Below, one piece after another: positions 21,008 through 30,567 of a stretch of DNA of 64,000 nt. The notes under the pieces were generated by a model. The model ran no database searches. It was not told where the DNA came from and worked only from the letters and a program-made list of their open reading frames with translations. A program made the position numbers and the translations under genes. The DNA is from Pseudomonas saudiphocaensis (GTDB lineage Bacteria > Pseudomonadota > Gammaproteobacteria > Pseudomonadales > Pseudomonadaceae), in the NCBI RefSeq assembly GCF_000756775.1, contig NZ_CCSF01000001.1:1178001-1242000 (forward strand), read 5' to 3'. Each line of letters starts with the position of its first letter. Within the stretch, counting starts at the first letter, position 1.

Positions 21008-21035
21008 GTCGGATTACGCCTACGGCTAATCCGAC
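21008..21035. repeat. REP-like hairpin
   Basis: Perfect 9-bp inverted repeat GTCGGATTA / TAATCCGAC around a 10-nt centre (21017-21026), followed by CCTACAGGGG. This is a commonly dispersed intergenic palindrome type in gammaproteobacteria. It lies 28 bp past the fliT stop and may mark the border between flagellar genes and the debris zone. Confidence 0.65.
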
Positions 21036-21062
21036 CTACAGGGGCCATAGCTTCGGCAGCCC

Positions 21063-21350
21063 TCAGCCAAGGCTCTCGTAGGCCCGACTGACCTGCTTCG
21101 ACTGATTGAGCCGCGTCAGCTCGCTGGCGATTCGTTCGCGCTCTTGCCGGGCTGTCAGTTGCAACTCGGCATAGAGTTGCGACAAGGCTTCGACAGGCTC
21201 ACGCAGTGCAGAGTCGCCACTCTTGCCCACCTCGCCAACCAGTTCACGGCAGCGCAAATCCAGCGCGCCGATTGCTTCCCAGTCCTGCTGGGCCAGGGCC
21301 TCGCGCAGATCGCCCTGGAGCGCTTCGAGTGATTGCAGGATAGGTTGCAT
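21063..21350 (-). CDS. fliT: Flagellar chaperone FliT-like protein
   Basis: A 95-aa, mostly alpha-helical protein. The chaperone binds the filament cap FliD and in some bacteria also regulates flagellar genes. The sequence MQPILQSLEALQGDLREALAQQDWEAIGALDLRCRELV matches the short FliT/FleP type found after fliS in pseudomonads. GGAAGG precedes the ATG. It is last in the fliC-flaG-fliD-fliS-fliS-fliT series; a decayed second FliT-like start lies just upstream. Confidence 0.8.
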   Translation of the reverse strand: MQPILQSLEALQGDLREALAQQDWEAIGALDLRCRELVGEVGKSGDSALREPVEALSQLYAELQLTARQERERIASELTRLNQSKQVSRAYESLG

Positions 21351-21444
21351 AGATGCCTTCCGGGATTACGACTGGATGACGCTGGGCCAGTGCATCGCGC
21401 AGAGCAGAACCAGCCGCTTGCAAATGCTGGACGGAGAAACTCAC
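21351..21444 (-). pseudogene. Truncated second FliT-like start
   Basis: Between fliS and fliT a GTG at 21444 with a good GGAGG site begins MSFSVQHLQAAGSALRDALAQR, which resembles the fliT N-terminus (LEALQGDLREALAQQ). It then runs out of frame into fliT. It looks like a partial tandem duplicate of fliT whose remainder was lost. Called from similarity judged by eye. Confidence 0.35.
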
Positions 21445-21466
21445 TCGCCTCTCCTCCGATGCCTGC

Positions 21467-21850
21467 TCATGACTGAGCGATGGCATCCCAACCCTGTTTG
21501 ACGTTACGCAGCAGCACAGACACTTCCTCGAGAAGCTCCGGCTCGTTGCTGACATTGGCCTCGGTCAAACGGGCGATCATGTATTCGTACAGGCTATCGA
21601 GGTTACCGGCCAACTCACCACCTTGCTGGTGATCAAGACTCTCGCGCAGTCCCGCGACGATGGCAATACTCTTGCCGATCAATTCACCTTTCAACGCCGT
21701 CTGTCCACGCTCCATGGCGCCGCGTGCCTGAGCGATGCGAGACAGACCGCCCTCCATCAACATCTGGATCAGACGATGAGGGCTGGCCTCTGCAGCCTGC
21801 GACTGGTTGTTGACAGTCTGATACTGTTTGAGGGCTGCCATTGCGTTCAT
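21467..21850 (-). CDS. fliS: Flagellar export chaperone FliS, copy 2
   Basis: A 127-aa helical chaperone that caps the flagellin C-terminus before export. MNAMAALKQYQTVNNQSQAAEASPHRLIQMLMEGGLSRIAQA is the canonical FliS N-terminal region, and ESLDHQQGGELAGNLDSLYEYMIARL the second conserved block. It is closer to the standard FliS than its upstream paralogue at 21965-22360. It lies 114 bp after that paralogue. Confidence 0.9.
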   Translation of the reverse strand: MNAMAALKQYQTVNNQSQAAEASPHRLIQMLMEGGLSRIAQARGAMERGQTALKGELIGKSIAIVAGLRESLDHQQGGELAGNLDSLYEYMIARLTEANVSNEPELLEEVSVLLRNVKQGWDAIAQS

Positions 21851-21964
21851 AAATCGCTCTCACTCTACCGATGGGCTGATACTTCCTGTATCGGCTTTGG
21901 CGATTAAAGCTTTAGAGATTTATCGTTCGAAAACGCTGGGCGAAACCTGGAGGGGCAAGGTAAA

Positions 21965-22360
21965 TCACTCAGCCAGCGGCGCGGGCTCCACCTCGGGACC
22001 AATGGCATCCCAGGCATTCTTGATGTCGCCCAACAGTACCTGAACCTCTTCCAGAGTACGCGGCGTATCGTCCAGAGCAACACCAGCCAGACGGCGGGTC
22101 ATATAGTCGTAGAGCGCATCCAGATTTTCGGCGATCTCGCCGCCCAGCTCTTTGTCCAGGGCCGCCTGCAGTACGCCAAGAATGGTAATGGTGCTGCCTA
22201 CCGCCATGCCACGAGTCTCGGTATCGCCTTCGGCCTGGGCCTGCTTGGCCAGCATTACTCGCTGCAACGCACCCTCGAGTAGCATTTGCACCGTACGATA
22301 CGGGGATACCTCCTGGCTGGTCTTGACCTGCTTGTAGGCATCGATGGGACTCTTGCTCAT
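21965..22360 (-). CDS. Flagellar export chaperone FliS, divergent paralogue
   Basis: A 131-aa FliS-family protein. [21 protein letters not shown] and [21 protein letters not shown] align with the FliS blocks, but the N-terminus ([17 protein letters not shown]) and tail (EVEPAPLAE) differ from the downstream copy. Pseudomonads often carry fliS and fliS' in tandem. The ATG is 3 bp after the fliD stop. Division of labour between the two, such as different export clients, is not known from the sequence. Confidence 0.88.
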   Translation of the reverse strand: MSKSPIDAYKQVKTSQEVSPYRTVQMLLEGALQRVMLAKQAQAEGDTETRGMAVGSTITILGVLQAALDKELGGEIAENLDALYDYMTRRLAGVALDDTPRTLEEVQVLLGDIKNAWDAIGPEVEPAPLAE

Positions 22361-22363
22361 AAA

Positions 22364-23830
22364 CTACTTGTCCTTTCTGACGAAGCCCGGCAGGTTGGCA
22401 AGCATGCCAGTCAAGCTCTCACTGGTGCGAGTAAGCTGCCCTACCAGGGAATCCATTGCGTTGTACTGAGCATAAAGGCGGTCTTGTAGGCTGGTGATAC
22501 GCTTGTCGAGCGCCTCACGCTGCTTGTCGATATCCTTCAGCGTGCCACGCAAGGCGCTGTCACGCTGTTTCAACACGCCGTCGGTGCCCACATAATCCGA
22601 GACGAAACCGGAAAGACGCCCCATCAGCCCGTCCGTGCCGGTGAGATAGCTGCCCACCTGATCGAAATTGCTATCGAGGGTCTTGGTCAGTTGGGTGTCA
22701 TCAAGCACCAGCTTGCCATCCTTGCCTGTGGTAATACCCAGATCGGCCAGGGCACGCACACCAGTATCGCTATTGCTGGTCAACTTGACGATTTCATTGC
22801 GCAGACCTGCTAGAACGCTGCGCACCGTGGAGTCGCCAACCAGAGGGCCCGCTACTGGCTTAGAGCCCTCCACCTCGACGACCGCAGTGAGCTGGGCCGC
22901 TGAAGCGTTCAAGGCGTTGTAGGCGTCGACAAACTTCTGCAGGTTACTCTTCACGCTGGACTTGTCGACACCGACAGTAAGGCTGATGGTCTTGCCATCA
23001 GTCAGATCGGTGGCGCTCTGCGCCGCGACCAGGTCGAGCGTAACACCCTCGAGCGCATCCTCAATCGTGTTAGTGTCGCGCACCAGTTGGAGCCCCTCGA
23101 TGGTCAATTTCGCAGACTTGGCCTGGTTGATTACCCCACCCGCGCCACTGTCCGAGCTTGGCTTGAGGAAAGCGCCAGCATTGTCAGGATCAGCCTCAGG
23201 CGAGAACGCCTGAGTCATCAGGGAAGTGTCTCCCGTCGTTTCACCATCTTCGGTGACCGCTACCCGAATATCATTGCCTTCACCCGTCTTGGTCGAGCTC
23301 AGCACCAAGCGGGAACCGGAGTCATCGGTAATGATGGTGGCGCTTATACCACTGTCCTTCCCGGATTCATTGATTGCGTCGCGCATACCGGCAAGCGTGT
23401 TGTTGGCTGCGGTGACATCGACACTGATATTGGTGCTGCCGACGGAAATTTCCAGCGTACCGCTGTTGAACGTGGCGGCGGTACCACCCGAGACGGATTG
23501 CAGGGCCACCTTGCTGCTGGCGGCCAACTGCTGAACCTGAACGCTGTAGCTGCCGGCAGGCGCAGTGCTGCTGGCGGTAGCCTTGAGCACACTGCTGTTG
23601 GAAGTGCTCGCGGTGCGAGACTCGAACAGCGCGGGCTTGTTAAGCGCATCGAGGGCGGTTTTGAACGAGTTCATCGCCCCGGTGAGCGTACCGATCGCGG
23701 AAATACGAGTGGTGGTCTGCTTTTCCAGGCGGTCGAGCTGGTTGGTCTTGGGTGCTCGCTCAGCATTGACCAACGCCGTGACGATCTCGTCGATCTTGAT
23801 GCCCGAACCGATTCCCGTGATACCCGCCAT
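22364..23830 (-). CDS. fliD: Flagellar filament cap protein FliD
   Basis: A 488-aa protein that caps the filament and guides flagellin polymerisation; it can also act as an adhesin. The start MAGITGIGSGIKIDEIVTALV is the family N-terminus, and the C-terminus has the coiled region (LKDIDKQREALDKRITSLQDRLYAQYNAMDSLVGQL). The middle (D2-D3) is variable and rich in Ser, Thr, Gly and Asp. The ATG at 23830 has GAGG nine bases upstream. It lies about 80 bp after flaG. Confidence 0.94.
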   Translation of the reverse strand: MAGITGIGSGIKIDEIVTALVNAERAPKTNQLDRLEKQTTTRISAIGTLTGAMNSFKTALDALNKPALFESRTASTSNSSVLKATASSTAPAGSYSVQVQQLAASSKVALQSVSGGTAATFNSGTLEISVGSTNISVDVTAANNTLAGMRDAINESGKDSGISATIITDDSGSRLVLSSTKTGEGNDIRVAVTEDGETTGDTSLMTQAFSPEADPDNAGAFLKPSSDSGAGGVINQAKSAKLTIEGLQLVRDTNTIEDALEGVTLDLVAAQSATDLTDGKTISLTVGVDKSSVKSNLQKFVDAYNALNASAAQLTAVVEVEGSKPVAGPLVGDSTVRSVLAGLRNEIVKLTSNSDTGVRALADLGITTGKDGKLVLDDTQLTKTLDSNFDQVGSYLTGTDGLMGRLSGFVSDYVGTDGVLKQRDSALRGTLKDIDKQREALDKRITSLQDRLYAQYNAMDSLVGQLTRTSESLTGMLANLPGFVRKDK

Positions 23831-23910
23831 TATCTCGTACCTCGTCAAAAATTCGACTGCACCCTGTAGATAGCAGGATAACAGTCAAAACTCATGCCAA
23901 GACAATGGAG

Positions 23911-24285
23911 CTATGCCTCGGCCTTGAACAACAGACTGCGCACTTCCGACAGATTCTCTGCCAGCTTGAGCGCCTCCTCTGATGGAATCTGTCGGATCAC
24001 GTCGCCTGAACCGGCATCCGTCACCTTGACCACAACCCGCCCGGAACCGTCGTCCACCGCAAAATTGATACTGCGACGAACAGACTGGACAAATTCCTGA
24101 ATGGTCGATACCGCAGACTCCACCTGCTCGCGAGATACATTCCTCGCCTCTCCGGCGACCTTGGCCGCCTGCTCTTCACCACCCTTCCTAGCACCAGCAG
24201 CCTCTCCTCGAACTGTGTCCGCGGCAGTGGATTGGGCGTTGCCAAGCATCGGATGAAGCGAATTCTTGATCGAGCCGATGTCCAT
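23911..24285 (-). CDS. flaG: FlaG-family flagellar protein
   Basis: A 124-aa protein with a variable N-terminus and the conserved FlaG C-terminal domain (INFAVDDGSGRVVVKVTDAGSGDVIRQIPSEEALKLAENL). FlaG affects filament length in pseudomonads and Campylobacter. GAGGAGA precedes the ATG. It is positioned between fliC and fliD as in P. aeruginosa. Confidence 0.92.
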   Translation of the reverse strand: MDIGSIKNSLHPMLGNAQSTAADTVRGEAAGARKGGEEQAAKVAGEARNVSREQVESAVSTIQEFVQSVRRSINFAVDDGSGRVVVKVTDAGSGDVIRQIPSEEALKLAENLSEVRSLLFKAEA

Positions 24286-24357
24286 AATTCTCTCCTCACA
24301 ATGAGGTAGCGGGGAGAAGAGCTACGCCCTTCCCCCCGCAGTCTAGCGCCTTTGACC

Positions 24358-25845
24358 TTAGCCGAGCAGGCTCAGCACAGCCTGCGGCAGCTGGTTGGCC
24401 TGGGCCAGGATGGCGGTGCCGGCTTGCTGCAGGATCTGGTTCTTGGTCAGTTCCGAGGTTTCGGCAGCGAAGTCGGTGTCGCGAATCCGGCTACGAGCGG
24501 CCGAGGAGTTCTCAGCGATGTTCTGCAGGTTCGAGATGGTGTTCTCGAAGCGGTTCTGCACGGCACCGAGCTGGGCGCGCTGGCTGTCGATGTTGGAGAT
24601 CGCGCCGTTGATGATACCCAGGGCGTCCTGTGCTCCTATCGCGGTACTGATATCAATGTCCTTCACGCTGTCCAAAGCGCTGAAGCCATTGGTAATCCCA
24701 TCACCACCATCGGTGATTTGGAAGGCACTGGCTGCCTCGAACTGAATTTGCCCATCCGCACGAGCGCCACCGGTAGCTACGATATCCACGGTATCACCCA
24801 CATCTTCGCTACCATCGAAGCTCTGATTGGTCAGTTTGGCGAGGTTGCCAGTGCCACTACCAATAGCGAACTCCGTGATCTCTATCTTCTCGCCGGTGTT
24901 GCTGGTCAGTTCAATGCTGTCGCCTTTCGATACAGCAGAGATGCCAGTCTTGCCGGTTTCCTTATTGATCGCATCGGCAAGGGCGGAAAGATTGCCCGTA
25001 TCAGCCACAACGGCGGAAACCACCGATGCTTCGCTGCTCGCACCTGCCAGCTTGAAAGATACAGTGCCGGAGGCTGCCAGATCGCTAAGAGAGGCAACGG
25101 TACGCGCATTTGCCGTCACACCAGTCTCGTCGCTTTTGGCATTGATCGCCGCAGCGATATCACGAGCAGAGGAGTTCGCACCGTAATTCACCGTCACCGA
25201 GCCATTGGGCGCATTGGTGGTGAACTCCGACGTAATGCTAAAGCCCGAGGCAGCATTCCCATATGCCGAAACGCCAGAGGCACCGCCTGCTGTAATGGCA
25301 GTAGCACCGCTAGCCTCAGAAGTCACACGGTTGATACCAATGCGATCGGTAGCTGCAGATCCAATGGAGACGTTAATGGTCTCATAGGCGTTGGCCCCAA
25401 CCTGGAAGCTCTGGGAGCCAAAGGAGCCGTCCAGAATCTTACGACCACCAAAACTGGTGGTTTCAGAAATACGGTTGAGCTCTTGCTGCAGCTGCGATAC
25501 TTCCGACTGGAGAGCTGCACGTTCGGTAGCGCCGTTGGAACCGTTGGCCGACTGCAGGGCCAGGTCCCGCATGCGCTGCAGGATGCCGGTGGACTGCTGC
25601 AGGGCACCTTCAGCGGTCTGCGCCAGGGAGATACCGTCGTTGGCGTTGCGGGTGGCGACACCCAGGCCGTTGATCTGGTTGGTCAGGCGGTTGGAGATCT
25701 GCAGACCAGCAGCGTCGTCTTTGGCGCTATTGATGCGGAAGCCGGTGGACAGGCGCTGGAGGGAAGTATCCAGGCCTTTAGACGAAGCGCCCAAGTTACG
25801 CTGTGTATTGAGGGAAGCTACGTTAGTGTTGACTGTAAGGGACAT
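24358..25845 (-). CDS. fliC: Flagellin
   Basis: A 495-aa filament subunit. The conserved D0/D1 N-terminus ([18 protein letters not shown] ... [21 protein letters not shown]) and C-terminus ([17 protein letters not shown]) are intact. The central, surface-exposed part is rich in Ser, Thr, Ala and Gly and is where O-glycans are attached in other pseudomonads. The frame is open far upstream, but the ATG at 25845 has GGAGG seven bases before it and is the universal start. An exact FliA promoter lies about 100 bp upstream. The adjacent glycan genes suggest this flagellin is modified. Confidence 0.97.
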   Translation of the reverse strand: MSLTVNTNVASLNTQRNLGASSKGLDTSLQRLSTGFRINSAKDDAAGLQISNRLTNQINGLGVATRNANDGISLAQTAEGALQQSTGILQRMRDLALQSANGSNGATERAALQSEVSQLQQELNRISETTSFGGRKILDGSFGSQSFQVGANAYETINVSIGSAATDRIGINRVTSEASGATAITAGGASGVSAYGNAASGFSITSEFTTNAPNGSVTVNYGANSSARDIAAAINAKSDETGVTANARTVASLSDLAASGTVSFKLAGASSEASVVSAVVADTGNLSALADAINKETGKTGISAVSKGDSIELTSNTGEKIEITEFAIGSGTGNLAKLTNQSFDGSEDVGDTVDIVATGGARADGQIQFEAASAFQITDGGDGITNGFSALDSVKDIDISTAIGAQDALGIINGAISNIDSQRAQLGAVQNRFENTISNLQNIAENSSAARSRIRDTDFAAETSELTKNQILQQAGTAILAQANQLPQAVLSLLG

Positions 25846-25939
25846 GGTATTGCCTCCAGATGACCTAAGAACCGTTTGTCTGAGCTTGCGAGCTCGGGCC
25901 TGCATGCTCAGACACCCAGAGAGTTCGCATTCAATCTGT

Positions 25940-25966
25940 TTATCGGCGCATTCCCAAAGAGCTTTA
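25940..25966 (-). promoter_or_regulatory. FliA (sigma-28) promoter of fliC
   Basis: On the minus strand TAAA (25963-25966), exactly 15 nt, then GCCGATAA (25940-25947). This is a full match to the flagellar sigma-28 consensus. It places fliC in the latest flagellar expression class. Confidence 0.93.
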
Positions 25967-26048
25967 GAAGTAAATCTTCTTCTTTTTTTATTCTTTACAG
26001 TCAACCACTTAGCCAGCCACGGACGCCCCACAGGCGACTTTTACTGAA

Positions 26049-26081
26049 ATCCGTCGAGCGCCGTTTCAGCACTCGACGGAT
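26049..26081 (-). terminator. Hairpin after the giant glycosyltransferase gene
   Basis: Perfect 10-bp inverted repeat ATCCGTCGAG / CTCGACGGAT with a 13-nt loop, 12 bp past the glycosyltransferase stop and before the fliC promoter. There is no clear T-run, so termination efficiency is uncertain. Confidence 0.5.
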
Positions 26082-26092
26082 CCGATGGCGCA

Positions 26093-29000
26093 TCAATGAG
26101 GCATCCACGCCTTGCGCCAGCGCTCCAAGCTCTCCCCTTCAAGCATCCAGTCACGATGAACCGCTTCTCTCAGACGATCCCCCGCCTGCGCGGCAGCATC
26201 CAGATCACTGATGTGCATGCGGATTGCATCGACCCAATCACGGAAGCGGTTCTTCACCCGCATCACCGGCAGATCACCGCGGTAGCACACCAGATCGCTG
26301 CAAATCACCGGAAAGCCACAGGCACCGTATTCAAGGAGACGCAGATTACTCTTGCACTCGTTGAACAGGTTTTGCTCAAGCGGTGCCAGGGCGAGGTCCA
26401 GGTCCAAGCTCGCCAGCATGGATGGGTACTGATCGATCGGGACACCGACGTGCATCTCATGGATGTAGGGGCGGATCTTATCAGGGCACATGCCGAAGAA
26501 TACCCATTCGACTTCGCCCGCCAGCTCCTTCACCACATCGGCAATCAATTCCAGGTCGCCGGTATGACTCACCCCACCGGCCCAGCCGACCCGCGGCTTG
26601 CTGCCCCGACGTCGCCGGCTGGAAAGTCCCTTCCACCATTCGGTCGGCAGACGGTTCTCGACCACCCGGATGTCGTCATGCAATCCGGCAAACGCCTCAG
26701 CTAGCGGCTCGGTCGAGACCACGAAGCGATCCACGAAGCCCAACCCCTTGCGCAACGACCTCAGGATATCCTTCGGCATCTGATCGCGATGTACGCTCTT
26801 CAAAGGCAGGTTGGGCAGGTAGTCGTCCAGTTCGTACACCTTGAAGGCATTTGAGAATGCCTTCACCTGCCGCATCCCCTCGATCTGCACTGCATCAATC
26901 TGGCGCTGCAACACGATGGTGTCCGGCGCAAAACGCTCAAGCTCGGTGAGCGACAGGTGGCCCCAGGCGAAGGTGCCGTCGACTCCCCCTTCCCTGTTCA
27001 AGGCATTCAGCGGCTTGATGACGCGATAATGACCGCAGCCGAACCTGTCGGCCGGGTGCGCCAGTACTCGCGGCAGCGGCTTCCAGGATGCCAGCGGATT
27101 CCAGCTCAGCAGAGAAGGAGCCAGAACGAACTCTTCCTCATCATCGAGCTTGAAGTTGGGGTTGTATACCGGATCACGGGCCAACAGGGGCAGCCAGCGT
27201 GCATATAGGGCCTCTTCCTGCTCGGGTGTGGCAGCCAGCGGAGCGCCAGCGGTGATCAGCAGGGGGGAGCGCGGCGTCCAGACATTGAAGTAGCCAGCGG
27301 AGTAAAGCCGCAGGCACAGATCCACATCCGTCCAGGGTGCCATTTCCGGCGTCTCGTCAAAGCCGCCCAGTTCGACAAACAGGGCGCGCCGCAGCAGCAG
27401 GCACTTGCCACTCAACGCGGTGTGGTTCTGGTCGATCAGTAGACGCTGCAAATAACCCGGAGCGTCCAGCGGCTGCCCACAACCCACATGCCCAATCGGG
27501 CCGTTGAAGCCGAGGACGATACCGCCGCTGGCGACCTTCGAGTCGCCGGTGATGAGTTTTGCGCCTACCGCCCCCACCTCCGGGCGCAGGCCATGGTTCA
27601 TCAGGGCATGTAGCCAGCTTTCGGAAAGTACACCCACGCCACTGTCGAGCCAGAGCAGATAGTCACCGGTCGCCTGTTGTGCCGCCAGGTTCTGCCCTTG
27701 CGCTATCGACAGGCCCTGCGGCAACCGCACGACCTTGACTGCCGAAGTACCCAACTGCTCCACACCCAGCAGCCAGTTGGCCATGGCCGAGTCATCAACG
27801 GCGTGGTCCAGAATCAGCACTTCGTAGGCCGGATAGCTGGTCTTTTCCAGCACCGACTCGACGCAGCGGCGGATCTTGGCCAGGCCATCGTTGGCTGATA
27901 CCAGAATACTGACCTTGGCCAGCTGTGGATGACCGTAACTGATTTCATAGTGGCCGGGGATCGTTGCGCTGACATCGGCCTGCTCGTAGCCACGAGCATT
28001 AAGGTGGCGGATGATCACATCCCGCTCATCCAGACAGTTGGTCAGCAACGGCGCCTGGCCCTTGAGCAGAGGCTCGCTGATATGCCCCATGCCCTCCAGG
28101 CCGCGGTCGAGGATCAGCCTGAGGATATAGTCCAGCTCGAAGGCCTGGCCGGCGGCGAGATCGAAGCCGCCGGACTGCTGCCACAGCGGGCGGTTGAACA
28201 GCCAGTGCCGTGCCATCACGCCCGGCAGACTCAGCAGCATGTCCAGATTCAGCCCCGGACGCAGCGCGACGCCCAGCGTGCCGTTGTCCTGCAGGAGCAG
28301 CTCGTCGCCATACACGGCGCGGCAGTCGGGAGCGGCCAGCAGGTCGAGCGCAGCGACCATCAGACCGCTCTGGGTGAAGACGCTGCCGGCCTGGACCAGC
28401 ATGAACCAGTCGGCCTGCAGCGAACCGACCACGTCGTTGACCTGCTCGACCAGCCCCCGCTGGTCGAGCCGCACATAGTGCAGCTTCTCCTCCCAGCCGG
28501 TGGCGGGCGCGTCCAGGGTGGTCAGCGCCACGATCTTCACCGAGGCGTACAGGTGCCGGTCGTTGCCCAGGCTCCTGACCGTGGCGATCAATGCATCCTG
28601 ATCGCCGTCGGCGTCGACCACCACAACGCCCAGCACCACCCCGCCCTGGGCCTGCTCCAGACGCTCGCTGATGAGCCGGCTCTGCACCTCGGTCGGCAGG
28701 CGGGCCGCCAGCCACTCGTCGAGATCGGGAGCCTCGTCGCCCTTGTCGACGGGCACGCCGAGGCGCTCCAGCATCTGCTGGCGCCCGGACTGCAGCGTCT
28801 CGCTGGCGGAGCCCGCATAGCGCTGGTACAGCTCGCGATACAGCGCCGGGAAGTTCTTCCGCTCACGCCCCAGCATGTGATCACCACCCGCCCCGGGGGC
28901 GCGCGCGTGCACCTCGCTGGTCACCGCCGGCACATGCACGAAGGGATAGCGCGTGGCCAGGCGCAGCAGCATGTCCCAGTCCTCGAACGCCGCCAGCCCG

Positions 29001-30439
29001 ACGTCGAACTCGCCTACCTCGGCCAGCATCTCCCGCGGATGGGCCCAGGTGTTCACCGGGATGTAGTTCTGCACGAACAGGCGGTCGCGGTCGAAGGTCT
29101 CGTGCTTGAACGGCTGGCTACGCCCGAGCTCGATGCGCCGCCCGTCCTCCAGTCGCTCGTTGACGTACTCCACGCCGGTATACACCACACTCCGCGGATG
29201 CCGCTCGAAGGCCTCGGCCAGTACCGCCAGGTGGTCGGGCAGGTAGATGTCGTCATCGTCGAGATAGACCACATAGCGCCCACGCGCCAGCGCCAGCCCC
29301 GCGTTGCGCGCGGCGGACAGGCCGCGGTTGCGACCCTGGCGAATGTAGGTGATGGGGAAGTCGTAGGCCCCCAGCAGGTGCTCCACCGGCTCGCCGTTGT
29401 CATTGATCAGGATGACTTCGAAATCGCGGAAAGATTGATTTCCAACACTGGCCAGGGCGTCCCTCAAGAGATCTGGCCGGTTATAGGTCGTCAGGATTAC
29501 GCTGAAGACATAGCCAGAGTCAACTGAATCATCCTGCTCGCCGAATAGCAGACTCGCATCTGCGGCCTCAGAGGTTCCGGGCTCAAGACATGGAGTGACC
29601 ATGTCCTTCAACTCGGTCCAATTAATCACCTGCCCCGTTTCCAGACTGTATCGCTTGAGTTTGTGCAGCTTCTGGATAATTGCCTGACGACTTAGAGCTA
29701 TCCCACGTAAAGACAGATCGTTATGAGTAATGAACCGGCAATGGATGTCGATCAGTTCAATCAGGTTGGTGTGGTATTGATCCCTGGCCGTCATGCTATC
29801 GGCATGGCGCCGATAGACCGCCAGTACTTCCGGGAAGCAGTGAATTTTTCCTTTGTCAGCCGCAATGGTGTTAGCCAGGTAATCACCATAGCGGACATGC
29901 GAACGCCACTCAGGGAGTTGTGTGAGAATCTCCGCTCGATACACGGCAGTACAGGCGGGAATCAGGTTTCCCTCCAACATGCCCTCTAGAAGATCCCCCG
30001 AAAAACAGCGATCCAGATGAGGAATTTCGCTCAATACGGTTTTTGATGCATCGATGACCCTGGCACGCCCATACACCAGCATGCAATCGGGGTGCTGTTC
30101 CAGCCAGGCTACCTGGTCGTTCAGGCGTCGGCGCCCGACCATGTAGTCGTCCCCCTCAAGCCTGGCCAGATATCGCCCTCTGCACGCGGCTAGTACCTGG
30201 CGACCATTCTCACTCCCCCCTAGATTCTGCGCATTGCGAATGTAGCGAATCGTGTCCGGATACTCCCGCGCATACCGCTCGCATATGAGGCGAGTGTCAT
30301 CCGTTGAAGCATCGTCGCCAATCACCAGCTCGAAGGCGTAGTCCATCTCTTGGGCCAGGACACTTTCAATGGCTTCGGCAATAAACCGGCCATGGTTGTA
30401 AGTGAGCATGAAGACGCTCACTACAGGCACACCACTCAT
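26093..30439 (-). CDS. Giant multi-module glycosyltransferase, probable flagellin glycosylation
   Basis: A 1448-aa protein built from several transferase units. The first is a GT2 domain (VSVFMLTYNHGRF, then IGDDASTDDT and LEGDDYM near residue 100). A second GT2 follows (FSVILTTYNRPDLL about residue 320, YLDDDDIYLPDH about 400), with a degenerate GT2-like unit near 610-720 and a fourth GT2-like unit (KVSILVSANDGLAKI about 865, LLWLDSGVGV about 950). The C-terminal region is GT4-like (residues 1170-1440; VGWAGGVSHTGDLELI, LRLLEYGACGFPVICSD). No signal peptide or membrane span is seen, so it acts in the cytoplasm. The ATG at 30439 has AAGGGG six bases upstream. Its position directly before fliC matches flagellin glycosyltransferases of pseudomonads. 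Sugar specificity is unknown. Confidence 0.85.
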   Translation of the reverse strand: MSGVPVVSVFMLTYNHGRFIAEAIESVLAQEMDYAFELVIGDDASTDDTRLICERYAREYPDTIRYIRNAQNLGGSENGRQVLAACRGRYLARLEGDDYMVGRRRLNDQVAWLEQHPDCMLVYGRARVIDASKTVLSEIPHLDRCFSGDLLEGMLEGNLIPACTAVYRAEILTQLPEWRSHVRYGDYLANTIAADKGKIHCFPEVLAVYRRHADSMTARDQYHTNLIELIDIHCRFITHNDLSLRGIALSRQAIIQKLHKLKRYSLETGQVINWTELKDMVTPCLEPGTSEAADASLLFGEQDDSVDSGYVFSVILTTYNRPDLLRDALASVGNQSFRDFEVILINDNGEPVEHLLGAYDFPITYIRQGRNRGLSAARNAGLALARGRYVVYLDDDDIYLPDHLAVLAEAFERHPRSVVYTGVEYVNERLEDGRRIELGRSQPFKHETFDRDRLFVQNYIPVNTWAHPREMLAEVGEFDVGLAAFEDWDMLLRLATRYPFVHVPAVTSEVHARAPGAGGDHMLGRERKNFPALYRELYQRYAGSASETLQSGRQQMLERLGVPVDKGDEAPDLDEWLAARLPTEVQSRLISERLEQAQGGVVLGVVVVDADGDQDALIATVRSLGNDRHLYASVKIVALTTLDAPATGWEEKLHYVRLDQRGLVEQVNDVVGSLQADWFMLVQAGSVFTQSGLMVAALDLLAAPDCRAVYGDELLLQDNGTLGVALRPGLNLDMLLSLPGVMARHWLFNRPLWQQSGGFDLAAGQAFELDYILRLILDRGLEGMGHISEPLLKGQAPLLTNCLDERDVIIRHLNARGYEQADVSATIPGHYEISYGHPQLAKVSILVSANDGLAKIRRCVESVLEKTSYPAYEVLILDHAVDDSAMANWLLGVEQLGTSAVKVVRLPQGLSIAQGQNLAAQQATGDYLLWLDSGVGVLSESWLHALMNHGLRPEVGAVGAKLITGDSKVASGGIVLGFNGPIGHVGCGQPLDAPGYLQRLLIDQNHTALSGKCLLLRRALFVELGGFDETPEMAPWTDVDLCLRLYSAGYFNVWTPRSPLLITAGAPLAATPEQEEALYARWLPLLARDPVYNPNFKLDDEEEFVLAPSLLSWNPLASWKPLPRVLAHPADRFGCGHYRVIKPLNALNREGGVDGTFAWGHLSLTELERFAPDTIVLQRQIDAVQIEGMRQVKAFSNAFKVYELDDYLPNLPLKSVHRDQMPKDILRSLRKGLGFVDRFVVSTEPLAEAFAGLHDDIRVVENRLPTEWWKGLSSRRRRGSKPRVGWAGGVSHTGDLELIADVVKELAGEVEWVFFGMCPDKIRPYIHEMHVGVPIDQYPSMLASLDLDLALAPLEQNLFNECKSNLRLLEYGACGFPVICSDLVCYRGDLPVMRVKNRFRDWVDAIRMHISDLDAAAQAGDRLREAVHRDWMLEGESLERWRKAWMPH

Positions 30440-30567
30440 CATCGTCCCCTTACCCAACATCAGACAAACTGAAACCCTTTAACGAAGCAGATCTGCCTCG
30501 TGCCTTACCGAAACTGTGACATGAACCCTCACGGATCACATCCGGCAAGGATGTACAGCACACAACG

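Noticed and set aside
23860-23890. Sigma-54-like site upstream of fliD (TGGC ... TTGA)
   Set aside because: The -12 element lacks the essential GC, and flaG-fliD may be transcribed from further upstream; not convincing.
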